This document shows positions 1 through 11,220 of a DNA stretch of 64,000 nucleotides, piece by piece. Every line of letters begins with the position of its first letter. Position 1 is the stretch's first letter. The translations under genes were made by a program, and so were the position numbers. This DNA is from Ficedula albicollis (lineage: Eukaryota > Chordata > Aves > Passeriformes > Muscicapidae): positions 14,260,558-14,324,557 of the forward strand of contig NC_021684.1 of NCBI RefSeq assembly GCF_000247815.1, read 5' to 3'. Below the pieces are notes generated by a model. The model did not search any database. It was not told where the DNA came from and saw nothing but the letters and a program-made list of their open reading frames with translations.

Positions 1-634
1 GATGACTTGTTCTCAGAAAGTTTGAAACTAGAGGAAAACACACCCCACCATCTTTTTCCTTACATACCAATTCCCCTCCGTGTTAGCACAGCACACCAGA
101 CCTACACAACCACCCAAGGGGAATGCTGGCAGCTGAGCTATAGAAGCTGACTCTGATGAAAAACAATTCCCAAACAATTAAACCTGACATTTTGGAATGT
201 AATTCCCACTACTGTCATCTCTAAATTAATTTCTTAGAAGAGCATATGGTGATCTTGCACAAGATGAGCTATTTTGTCCACACAACCTCGTGCGTAGGAG
301 TGGTGACCACCTCTGCATGCCACCCCAATGGCTCTGCAGCAGCATTTAGCAGTGCCACCCCCTGACAGCAGCTACCCCAGTGCTGTGGGGTGATGCTGAC
401 CACGGGGTGTTACCCCATTCTGGCCCAGCATGGCAATCCTGCTAGCAGAGCATTACATCTCATGCAGTTCCTTATCAACAAAGAGTCACCATGGAAGGAC
501 TGGGAGATACATGATCTTGTCTCTGAGAAACAAGAAGCCAATTCAACATCCTAATGTGTCACATTTTAATGGAAATACACATATTAGAAATGCAACGTTA
601 ACAGTGAATCACTTCACCTGAAGCTGAGGGTTAC
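1..634 (-). other. CADPS: CADPS intron, partial, downstream of exon 635-709
   Basis: This intron begins with donor GTAACC at 634 and runs off the window. It is ordinary intron sequence with no recognised repeat, exon or RNA gene. Confidence 0.9.
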
Positions 635-709
635 CTTTGCCACTAGGAGTGTTATCATTTCTTTGACGGTTTCCTCAATTAGTTCATCTATTTTTGAATG
701 GTACTGGTG
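635..709 (-). CDS. CADPS: CADPS exon: [25 protein letters not shown]
   Basis: This 75-nt exon is the most downstream one in the window. It has acceptor tttttctttag, donor AAG|GTAACC and phase 0 at both ends. It encodes 25 codons, [18 protein letters not shown] then ITLLVAK, a long amphipathic helix of the MUN/MHD region. A second AG six bases into the exon (CACCAG) could act as a tandem acceptor removing His-Gln. The remaining C-terminal exons (FVTILEGVLAKL onward in known CAPS1) lie beyond coordinate 1. Confidence 0.97.
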
Positions 710-1226
710 CTAAAGAAAAATAAAAGGAGAGGGGGAGGAAAATATTAGCATTGATCACAGTCAACAGCTCTACACTTGTCAGTCTCTTCCCTTGGTAAGC
801 CATAATACATAGTATTAAACCAAAGAATTAAGTAGCTTATTACCCTGTGCCCCATTGCAGTGGCCAGTGACTACTTACACTTGAAGGAGAGACCTTGAGT
901 TCAGGAGAATCCTGCATCAGTTTTGGAGCATGGGCAAACCCTGCCCTGTCCTGTGTGCCTGCAGCTCTGGGAGCCACGCATGGATGTCGGAGGGGAGGCT
1001 CTACCATCCCTGTGAGAACCAGCACCCGGTGCTCCTAGAGATTCTGAAGTCCCTTTGCTCCACTTCTGTGGGCATTATCCTGTCCTGGCACAGTGGGATA
1101 CACCTGCTGCTGGAGGGGAATGGGCAGCCCCTTCCAAGGGCACAACAAACCACCCAGCCCCAGGCATGGGAATGGGGAGGATGTGCTGCTCCAGGGGAGC
1201 TTGCAGAGGGCTCAACCACTGGGAAT

Positions 1227-3128
1227 GGTGCTGCACCCTTCCCACCTACTGCAGCAAACTGCACCTGTGTCACCCTGGGTCCAGCAGGCACGTGGCTCGA
1301 GTTAAGCACTCGTTCAAACACTCTGCTGTTTTGTACTGTCAGATAGATTTAAAAACCACCCAACAAACCACAATGAGCCTTTTTGTCCCGTGCAAAAGCC
1401 AGCAGGCAGTGCAGCCCTGAGCCCCGGGCAACGGCAGATCCCGTGGCAGTAGCTCAGCACTGGCTGACCAAGGCCTGTGCCTGCAGCACCAGCGTTTCTG
1501 AGTCCTCAACCCAATTTCTGCACATGCCAAACCTTCCTTAGCTTGGGAGCTCTGATGCAATCAGCTGCAATATGGCTAGAATAGGTACTAAAATACAGTC
1601 TTCTACTAATTTAGAAAAGACCTGTTTCCAATACAAGATTTAATTAGTGAAAACATACAGTATATTCTTATTTTCAATGGACTGAGAAAATACTGATTAT
1701 GACTGCTTTCCAACACAAAACATTTGATTTTTCAGTCAAACATTTCAAGCACTGGTGCTAGTCACTATATTCATTACCACTTGGCATTAATATTGTTTTA
1801 AAATGTTAACATCAAATCACATTGAAAGAGACAAATCTGCTTTAAATACTAATCAGACTTTGGGAAGGAAGACTGTGAGGGCTTTACAAATGCTATCTGC
1901 TGGTCTCAGTGTCTGATCGGTACTCTGATCTGCTCTACAGTTTGGGGATTTTTTTCTACGGCAGTAACATTAATATAGGAATTTGGGAAAAAGAAAATAA
2001 AAGTAGGACACACTTACCCACTCTTTTGCAAACTTTTCAGATGATTGGGGACAGAAATAAAGAGGAAAGTGCAAAAGACAGGAAAAAGAACATATGAAGA
2101 TAAACAATAAATAAACCAAAATCTTTTAAAAAAAGAGACGTATGAGAACAGCAGCATCATGCACAGAAACAATAAGCAATGGAAAATGAAATGGGGTCAA
2201 AACCTCCTTTGGCTGAAATACCAGAGATCGCTACCTGTAGGATTTGGTGGCAGTAAAACAGCGGGAAGGGACCGGATTGTAGCTGACACCTGGCACTCTC
2301 TTACAGTTTTATTTGGCTCCGAAGAGGAAGGGAACCAGCTGTCGACAGGCAGGGCTCAGCCTGGGGGCAGGCACACGGGGCAGGGGACATGGCACAGCAC
2401 GTCCCAGCCAGGCCTGGGGCACTCAGAGCCTCACCTGGACACGAGGACAAACCGGCACGGCCACGCCACAGGCTGCGATCTGCTGGGCCCACGCGGGGGA
2501 AACATACACGAACAAGCGGGTGATACTTGCATTGGCAGCTCCCATTCCCATGTCCTGCTTTGCAGGTCAAGACATACACAAGTCCCTTATGGGATCATAG
2601 TTACGATTAATCTTTAATGCAGAGCTAGGCCTTATCAGCTCCCAGGTTTGACCCGGCCTTTCCCAGCACAGCTGGAATGCAGCTGTGGGGTGACAGGGAC
2701 CTGTAACAGCTTGGTACAGGGAGAAGCTGCTGATGTGCTTGGCAGACACAGCCAGGAATTTCTAAGGGAAATGGAGAAGGGGTTGTGCATATATTGGGGT
2801 GTCTCTCCCATTATGTTTTCCTTCTGCAACTGCATTTTCTGTGTGTGTAAAACTTTGCAAACAAGTATTCAGCTAACTGCTTTCATCAAATAAGTCATGA
2901 GTTTGAATTCAAACATGACTAGCTATGTGCAAAGCAATTCACTGTGAAATGCACTGACTGATGCATGTTCAATTACAAGCTTGTTTCAAAAGCAAATAAG
3001 AGCCCCAATGGAACAAAACCACAGCTCTGAGAGCAGGAGAGGAGGCTGTGCATGCACCAAGGTGGTGTAGCAGCACCCTGAGCGCTCATTGCCATCGCAG
3101 CCGCAGTGCCCAGGGCACAGTGAGCCCC
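1227..3128. repeat. 1902-bp tandem duplication, copy A
   Basis: Copy A is followed head-to-tail by copy B at an offset of exactly 1902 bp. The pentamer ggtgc sits at all three boundaries (1227, 3129, 5031), which fits slippage or microhomology-mediated duplication. In the stretches compared, the copies differ at one base (ctGcagc at 1251-1257 versus ctAcagc at 3153-3159). It lies wholly in an intron and includes no exon. Confidence 0.97.
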
Positions 3129-5030
3129 GGTGCTGCACCCTTCCCACCTACTACAGCAAACTGCACCTGTGTCACCCTGGGTCCAGCAGGCACGTGGCTC
3201 GAGTTAAGCACTCGTTCAAACACTCTGCTGTTTTGTACTGTCAGATAGATTTAAAAACCACCCAACAAACCACAATGAGCCTTTTTGTCCCGTGCAAAAG
3301 CCAGCAGGCAGTGCAGCCCTGAGCCCCGGGCAACGGCAGATCCCGTGGCAGTAGCTCAGCACTGGCTGACCAAGGCCTGTGCCTGCAGCACCAGCGTTTC
3401 TGAGTCCTCAACCCAATTTCTGCACATGCCAAACCTTCCTTAGCTTGGGAGCTCTGATGCAATCAGCTGCAATATGGCTAGAATAGGTACTAAAATACAG
3501 TCTTCTACTAATTTAGAAAAGACCTGTTTCCAATACAAGATTTAATTAGTGAAAACATACAGTATATTCTTATTTTCAATGGACTGAGAAAATACTGATT
3601 ATGACTGCTTTCCAACACAAAACATTTGATTTTTCAGTCAAACATTTCAAGCACTGGTGCTAGTCACTATATTCATTACCACTTGGCATTAATATTGTTT
3701 TAAAATGTTAACATCAAATCACATTGAAAGAGACAAATCTGCTTTAAATACTAATCAGACTTTGGGAAGGAAGACTGTGAGGGCTTTACAAATGCTATCT
3801 GCTGGTCTCAGTGTCTGATCGGTACTCTGATCTGCTCTACAGTTTGGGGATTTTTTTCTACGGCAGTAACATTAATATAGGAATTTGGGAAAAAGAAAAT
3901 AAAAGTAGGACACACTTACCCACTCTTTTGCAAACTTTTCAGATGATTGGGGACAGAAATAAAGAGGAAAGTGCAAAAGACAGGAAAAAGAACATATGAA
4001 GATAAACAATAAATAAACCAAAATCTTTTAAAAAAAGAGACGTATGAGAACAGCAGCATCATGCACAGAAACAATAAGCAATGGAAAATGAAATGGGGTC
4101 AAAACCTCCTTTGGCTGAAATACCAGAGATCGCTACCTGTAGGATTTGGTGGCAGTAAAACAGCGGGAAGGGACCGGATTGTAGCTGACACCTGGCACTC
4201 TCTTACAGTTTTATTTGGCTCCGAAGAGGAAGGGAACCAGCTGTCGACAGGCAGGGCTCAGCCTGGGGGCAGGCACACGGGGCAGGGGACATGGCACAGC
4301 ACGTCCCAGCCAGGCCTGGGGCACTCAGAGCCTCACCTGGACACGAGGACAAACCGGCACGGCCACGCCACAGGCTGCGATCTGCTGGGCCCACGCGGGG
4401 GAAACATACACGAACAAGCGGGTGATACTTGCATTGGCAGCTCCCATTCCCATGTCCTGCTTTGCAGGTCAAGACATACACAAGTCCCTTATGGGATCAT
4501 AGTTACGATTAATCTTTAATGCAGAGCTAGGCCTTATCAGCTCCCAGGTTTGACCCGGCCTTTCCCAGCACAGCTGGAATGCAGCTGTGGGGTGACAGGG
4601 ACCTGTAACAGCTTGGTACAGGGAGAAGCTGCTGATGTGCTTGGCAGACACAGCCAGGAATTTCTAAGGGAAATGGAGAAGGGGTTGTGCATATATTGGG
4701 GTGTCTCTCCCATTATGTTTTCCTTCTGCAACTGCATTTTCTGTGTGTGTAAAACTTTGCAAACAAGTATTCAGCTAACTGCTTTCATCAAATAAGTCAT
4801 GAGTTTGAATTCAAACATGACTAGCTATGTGCAAAGCAATTCACTGTGAAATGCACTGACTGATGCATGTTCAATTACAAGCTTGTTTCAAAAGCAAATA
4901 AGAGCCCCAATGGAACAAAACCACAGCTCTGAGAGCAGGAGAGGAGGCTGTGCATGCACCAAGGTGGTGTAGCAGCACCCTGAGCGCTCATTGCCATCGC
5001 AGCCGCAGTGCCCAGGGCACAGTGAGCCCC
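3129..5030. repeat. 1902-bp tandem duplication, copy B
   Basis: Copy B of the intronic duplication is almost identical to copy A. The sequence beyond 5035 departs from the unit start (ggtgcCCCGG instead of ggtgcTGCACC), so there are only two copies here. Near-identity means a very recent event or an assembly duplication of one allele. Confidence 0.97.
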
Positions 5031-8000
5031 GGTGCCCCGGCAGTGACCATGCAGGACAGGGCCTGCCCCAGGCAGCCACAGCCACGGTGCCCTGTGCCAC
5101 CAGTGCCACAGCCCCAGCTCCACCTCAGCAAGGGGAGCCTGGGCCAGGACAGGCTCAGAGGTGGCAGCGGTTTGGAAAGCGAGCGCCTGGTGCTGCTACA
5201 GATGCCTGGCTCGCAAAACCAGCAATTCCAACAGCTCCTTCTACATTCCTCATGAAAACACTCAAGGTTAAAGATCGCAGAGCTGGTTTGCTTTACCCAG
5301 CATAGGCCCCACTCTCGATCAAGTTCATCATAGCTTTCTATTAGCTCAATTATTACAATCCATAATCAGTGCACTACAATGATTCAACTTGACTTTATGT
5401 GATGAGTATCTTGCCTTGTCATGTAACAGATTGTGTGTATGTTGTATTTCTCTAAGGACCATCTGACCTTAGATATTAAATAGAAACATACTAGACCAAC
5501 TGAGAAACATTTAATACATACATTTATCCCCTTAGATGTATTAAAAATTCAGAGGAAAAATAAATATTTAAGATGGTAAAGTATGTTTACCAAATGTTTT
5601 AACAGCTGCCTTTAGAGACAAGGAAATGGAATGAAATGATGGGTGTTTGTTTCACAGGGTAATGCTCGCAAAACGCATTCAAGTATCTGCTAAAGTGAAT
5701 GTGGCTGAAGGTAGTGTGAAAGGGAAGGCCTTTGGGGTGGGAGGGAACCCACAGAGCAAGGTCAAGGAAGGTGTGGAGACAGTCTCTGCCCAGAGAACTG
5801 TCAGAAAAATCAGTGGTTTGTTTCTAACAAAAATGTCATCTCTGGTTAGGTCTGGGCCAAAGGCCCTGCCTGAACTCTGTGGCGGGCAGTGGGAGCCCTT
5901 TTTGCTGCTGTTGAACTGTCTGCACGGGGACACGGGCTGCAGGAGCCACGTGCTGGCTGTGGCACTGACGGATGGTCCCACCAGCGAGCTCTGCCCCTCC
6001 CTGTCTGCTCACTCCTCCCCTTGCTGACCTGTGCGGCTGCTACACACCAGAGATGGGGGACAGGGGACTCAGAGAGGCACAGACCCAACTCCCCACATTG
6101 CTGAGAAGGACACAGGCTGGAAACCCAGGCTCCCATGCCTCTGCTGCCTATCTGACTGTCTCACCATTTCCAGTGGGACTGGAAGAGGCAGGGTGACAGG
6201 TTGTAATGACAGATCTATATGGGAACTTCTACCCCCCTCAGCCTGACCATCTTGGCACACAGGTTTAGACAGCTTCAAGAAGAGGAAATGGAGACAGCCA
6301 AAACACAGAGTGGCACAAGTGAATGGAGGGGGAGGCAGTAACACTAATTAAAAGAAAAAAAAAAGCCAAAAGAAAAAGGGAAGGTGTATAAAATACTGCA
6401 GCCCTAAATGGTAACCTATGCACCAATAATTTATGTCAGCTTTACAGGTCTATTAGTTTAGCTATCTGTTAAAAACCTCATGTCCCAGCAGCTGCAGCTT
6501 GCCACAGGGGTTCAGCTGTCACAAAGCTGCTGCACCAAACACCTCCTGGAGTGGCCCAGGCAGATCTGCAGCTGATCCCAGCTGCAGCCCAGGAGCAGCC
6601 ACGCAGCTGCCTGCTCCCCTGACTCCTGAGTCTGAGTCAGGCCGAACCTGCAGTGGGACTGATGTTATCAGAATTTGGAGGAAGCTGTGGCAATCAGAGA
6701 GCATCACAAGTCAGCATGGAAAGATGCAGGAGTGCCTGGTCACACACACTCGGGCACAGTGCTGATGTTATCAGTCTTGGGCCATCTGACTACTTAACCT
6801 GACAGTTGAATGAATGCAATGAGCCTTCTCTGTGATGGCCAAAATCTCCCTGTCCCTTGTGCCAGTATAAGAGTTTGATCCTGGCTTGCAGTGGGGAGCA
6901 TCACAAACATGGACCTTTGCAGCTGACGGGGCACTGCCAAGGTAGATGCTGCAGCAGCTGCAGGCTGAGGGATTTGGGGAGACAACTGGGTATGAATATG
7001 GAACAGAAAATGGTAGAGAAGTTCATGTCCAGGCCTGGAAAACAAAAGCCCGCTCAAGATCTGCTCCAGCTGACCTGGAGGACAAGGGAAGACCTGATGA
7101 TGGGCAGTATGAAATATCTTACATGGTATGTGTCACAAATAAAATGTCGGAACTGAAATATGTGTAAGAAAAACAAGAAGAACAGAATCTGATCCAAACA
7201 CCACTGACATCAGGACAGAGAGCCCTGTTACACCCGGTGGCCTTCGGAGCAAGTTCTTTCAGAGGAACAAATTGAAGTGAACAACTGAAAAAACACAGGG
7301 ACAACTAGCAATGATTCACTGCAAAATCTGACCATGGAAAGCTGTAGTGAAAAGGCTTATCTAGGAAATGCTGACAAGCAGCGGACTAGGTGAGCCAAAC
7401 AGTATTTGTGAATTTATTCTAGACTGGTATATGAATATTTATTTTGGCTTGAAGTCACTGGAGCAAAATGAGCATTCTGATGCATTTAATTCATTCCAAT
7501 TTGCCATGTCTTTCTAATTCACAGACCATTCCACAGAAACTTCAACCTGCAACTATGGCTTCAGAAGAAAATAAAAATCAGCAATTTATTAAAACAAGTT
7601 TGTTGTTTGGGAACTTGAGTCATTATGAACCTGGAAATCCAGAATGATCAAGTGCTGATTATAGCAAGTACTCAAGTAAGGCAAAGCATCCGGAATTTCA
7701 ATCTACTTTTGGAAGTTATTTATTTTTGTGGTTTTCTTTTTTTTTCCCTTACATGCATCACAGCAACAACTTGGCAGTTCTGTTTTCCTTACGTTTGTCT
7801 ACAGAAAATAGCCATACACAGAAAGTGTGTTGCCGACACCTGGCTCCAAGGTGCAGTTAATGACTCAATTTATATGGTCATCATGCAACAACCAAGCTTG
7901 AGAGATACCGTATGCATACCACAGTCCTTGCAAAAAGCCACTCCTAAGTGACAGGGATTCCGAATGTTTCTATTCATTAGATTTGAGAGCAACCCCCTGT

Positions 8001-8135
8001 ACATTCATCTGCACACTCTCTATGGAAGGCTAAATCCACAAACGATACAACGTCTCTGAAACGAGCACAACAGGAGACAGGAAATTTCATGACATTGCCT
8101 TTAAAAGCTGTGAAAGGAAGAACCTGCATTTTTAC

Positions 8136-8283
8136 CTCTTGGCCCATTTCCATACTGCAAAGCTTTGTAGACTGAGCTTTGGCATCCACCATGACATTAA
8201 ACATGGTGCATATTGATTGAGGGACTCGGAAATCTGTTGATCGGCTGGTTTTCTGCAGTTTTACTTCAAATGCAATCCTTGTT
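8136..8283 (-). CDS. CADPS: CADPS exon: [18 protein letters not shown]...SMEMGQE
   Basis: This 148-nt exon has acceptor actttccttcacag and donor GAG|GTAAAA. The first base completes Arg (AG|A). It encodes 49 codons, [39 protein letters not shown] and [10 protein letters not shown], and ends in phase 0. The sequence is essentially invariant with mammalian CAPS1. The next exon in the window joins as GQE-HQYHSK. Some vertebrate isoforms carry a few extra residues at this junction, but no such microexon could be identified in the 7.4-kb intron. Confidence 0.98.
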
Positions 8284-11064
8284 CTGTGAAGGAAAGTAGA
8301 AAAAGATGTTTCAGTTGCTTTTAAACATACTGAAGCCAATAATAATAATTTGAAACAATACTGAGAGGAGTTTGAGAAGCCAGAAAGCTGAATGCTGCTG
8401 GGAGTGCCATAGTGCAATTGTTATAAATGTGTTTTTTCTAAAAATGATTTTCCAGTTTAAAAAGAAACCCCCTTTCCCGAATACACTCTATTTATAAAGT
8501 GCTCAACAGTTTCAGGGAAACTGTGACTCTCTTATGCTTGATAAACAGTGTGATGATGTTACAAACAGCAGTGTCAATGCACACCTTTAATTTGGTTGCA
8601 TTAGCTTATTGATAAGTACAACCTTTTGCACTAAAGGAAGCTCCTACTGCTCCCTGATATCAACTACAATTAACAGAAACTCCCTCACTGCCTGACTGAA
8701 AGGATACTGCCAGATCATTGTATTTATAGTGATATGATGGTATTTGCTCATTGGAAGTTCTTAATTGCCTTGTAAGTTCACAGAAGTGGTTTCCCTGCAC
8801 CACACAAATTCACCAGAACATCTCTGCAAAGTGTGCATGGGCACAGTCATGTGCACATGAACACACTCGCGTCACACACCTCCCTGTTCTCCTGAGGCTT
8901 CACTGAGATCAAATCTGACATCCCTGGCAGTAACAAACCATGATACACCAAAAGCTTTGTTAGGCCAAAACCGAGAAAATCCAAATCTGTGCCATATTTT
9001 AAATACCAAGGCATTTGTGAGTCTAACACGGGAATGCTTTCCAGTGTAGTGGGCATTGCCTTGCCTTTCTTCAGAGCCCCTCTTCATATTCCAGAGGTAC
9101 TTCACTACTCTAACCTAACACAGAACAATTATCACATCACACAGAATCTGCCAATAAATTAACATAGGAGCTTCAATTTAGAAATAACAAATAATATCGG
9201 CTGCAGCTCAGGAATAATTCTGAACTTGAATGATCCCCTAAGGGTTATGCAAATGAAAATTCATTTATGAATGTGAAGCTCCCGTTCTGGGGATCAGATC
9301 TGAGCTGGTAGATAGGTCCCTCTGCCTGGATTTATTAGTTAACAGGCCTTCCTTGCAAGGGCTGCTTTCCTGACAGCCCCGAAATACAACCCAGTGTGGA
9401 AGGCGGGGTGGCTCCTCCATGGATTCAACAGTTCAGAGACAGACGCGAAGAAAAATGTTGTGTCAAACTGAAATTGCTACAGAAACCTTAGCCAGGCCCT
9501 GTTTGCAGGTGATATAAATAGGGAAGGCAGCATATTGGTTTACATCAGCAATGGCATTTGAACTGATTTAATTACCAGTGCCAGATTTAGCCTGGACTCG
9601 GGGACTAGAATCTTGATAATTACTGAAAGGACCCAAGGAGACTGGGATTTTCCATCCCCTCATGGAAAGGAGCATGTTCCTACTTACTTATGCTTGCAAC
9701 CATTATATATAGTTGTACCAATACAAGATGGGCCAGGTTTTTACAGAGGGACAACACATTGGCAGAAAGGTTGAGGCAAATCAGGGAAAAAAACCACCTG
9801 GCTTCCAGGCACACAAGCCCTTCTTTAGATGTACCTGGAAATTTGCTTGTTTTTCCCAGTTTTCTCAGCTGAGCAAACTTGGTGTTTTTACAGATCATTG
9901 CAGCTATAATTGTGCCGTAGGGACAGCAAAGAGGTCTTAGCTCCAAGTGAAAAAAACAAAAAAGAGAAAATAAGTTTTGCTGGTGGTGCTGGGGCAGAGC
10001 CGAGAGCAGAGCTCCAGCACTGGGTTTTGTCCTAAAAGACAGCCTGACAACTGGAGGACAACTAAAGCTCAGTGTTTGTGCCAGACACAGGACCAAGGAT
10101 GGGCCGCTGCAATAAATTGCTTGACGTCAAAGAAATTAAATGCAATACATCTCATTGCACTTAAAATGCACTGGGTTTTATTCCAAAATGGTGAGAGAAC
10201 AAGCCTTGAGCTGTCTGCCTCCCTGCCTGCATCTCAGGGACTGAATGTGCCTTCCCCTGTGCTGACACTGCACATCCAGTGTCAGTAGGAGGATTGCACT
10301 GAAAATAAATGCCACACTCACACTTGCAGAGTGGCCAGGAAACTGTGGAACAGAACAGCCACACCACACTGCAGTTAATATTAGCATGTATCAGCTATAT
10401 TCAGCATCCATTTTTATTCTGGTTCATCTCTTTGTCTATCAGTTTTTGCACAATGAAATACAAAGTTCACTTTTTCTTCTTGCCTCATTACCTCAGATGC
10501 AAATGGACATAAATTGCAGTGGAAAAGTTGGAAATTTAGCTTCAATATTTTGCTTTCAAAATGACAGCCGTCAGTATGTCTAAAAGTTGCTTAAAGATAT
10601 CTCTGTTTTGGAAGATCTGCAGGTAACTATGCTATAATGTGGCTGATGATACAACAGCTTTTCCCAATCAACGGCAGACGTGAAACCTGTGTGCCAAGCA
10701 ACACACTATACCACTTTTTAAATAATTCTTTCTTGGATTTTTTTTTATGTGTCTGTGCTTTTTAGGTGGGTGCTGGGAACTTTCTTATGGCTATGCCTTC
10801 AGCGGTCAGTATCATCACACCAACCTGCATTTACAAAGATCTGACCTCACATGTGGCACTGAAAATAAGTAATTACAGACAAAGCCCAAAAGAATGGGTG
10901 ATTTATTGTGAATAAGCATTCTCCTGAGTCTCAACAGAGGACTGCCTGCTTGGGAGAGTACACAATTCACAGCAATGGGGTCAATTCCAGTTTTAGGGTG
11001 GAATAGGCTTTGTATCCTGTGAGCTCTTGTAAGAAACATGCCTGGCTCACTCATGGGCACCTAC
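8284..11064 (-). other. CADPS: CADPS intron
   Basis: This is a 2781-bp GT-AG intron between the SCVK and TRIAF exons. No repeat family, exon or RNA gene was recognised. Confidence 0.9.
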
Positions 11065-11220
11065 CTTTTCACACAGGACTCGATCATGTCACTCGCCATG
11101 AGCTTCAAGCGTTGCTCTAAGTGCTTCCCAAACTCCTCCTCAGGCCAGTGCAAATCCCGGATGAAGGTCTGTAGGGCATCAAGTTTCCAGAACATATCTT
11201 CTGAGGTGCCTGATCCATTG
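11065..11220 (-). CDS. CADPS: CADPS exon: [19 protein letters not shown]...MIESCVK
   Basis: This 156-nt exon has acceptor ttgccctgccag and donor AG|GTAGGT. The leading C completes Asp or Asn depending on cassette use. Its 51 codons read [38 protein letters not shown] and [13 protein letters not shown], and the final AG starts a split Arg. This is a core MUN/MHD1 segment. SEDMFW replaces the SEDLFW I recall from mammals. [10 protein letters not shown] distinguishes CAPS1 from the CADPS2 HWPEQEFAHH I recall. Confidence 0.98.

Larger units (their letters stand above)
710..8135 (-). other. CADPS: CADPS intron with large tandem duplication
   Basis: This is a 7426-bp GT-AG intron. More than half of it (1227-5030) is a two-copy 1902-bp tandem duplication, annotated separately. 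The rest, about 5.3-8.1 kb, is mixed-composition sequence with short chance frames. One plus-strand open segment at 6964-7125 with splice-like edges is discussed in the findings. Confidence 0.9.

Noticed and set aside
2159..2617. 152-codon plus-strand frame repeated at 4061-4519
   Set aside because: The repetition is due to the 1902-bp duplication, not to conservation. The product is low-complexity and unrecognised.
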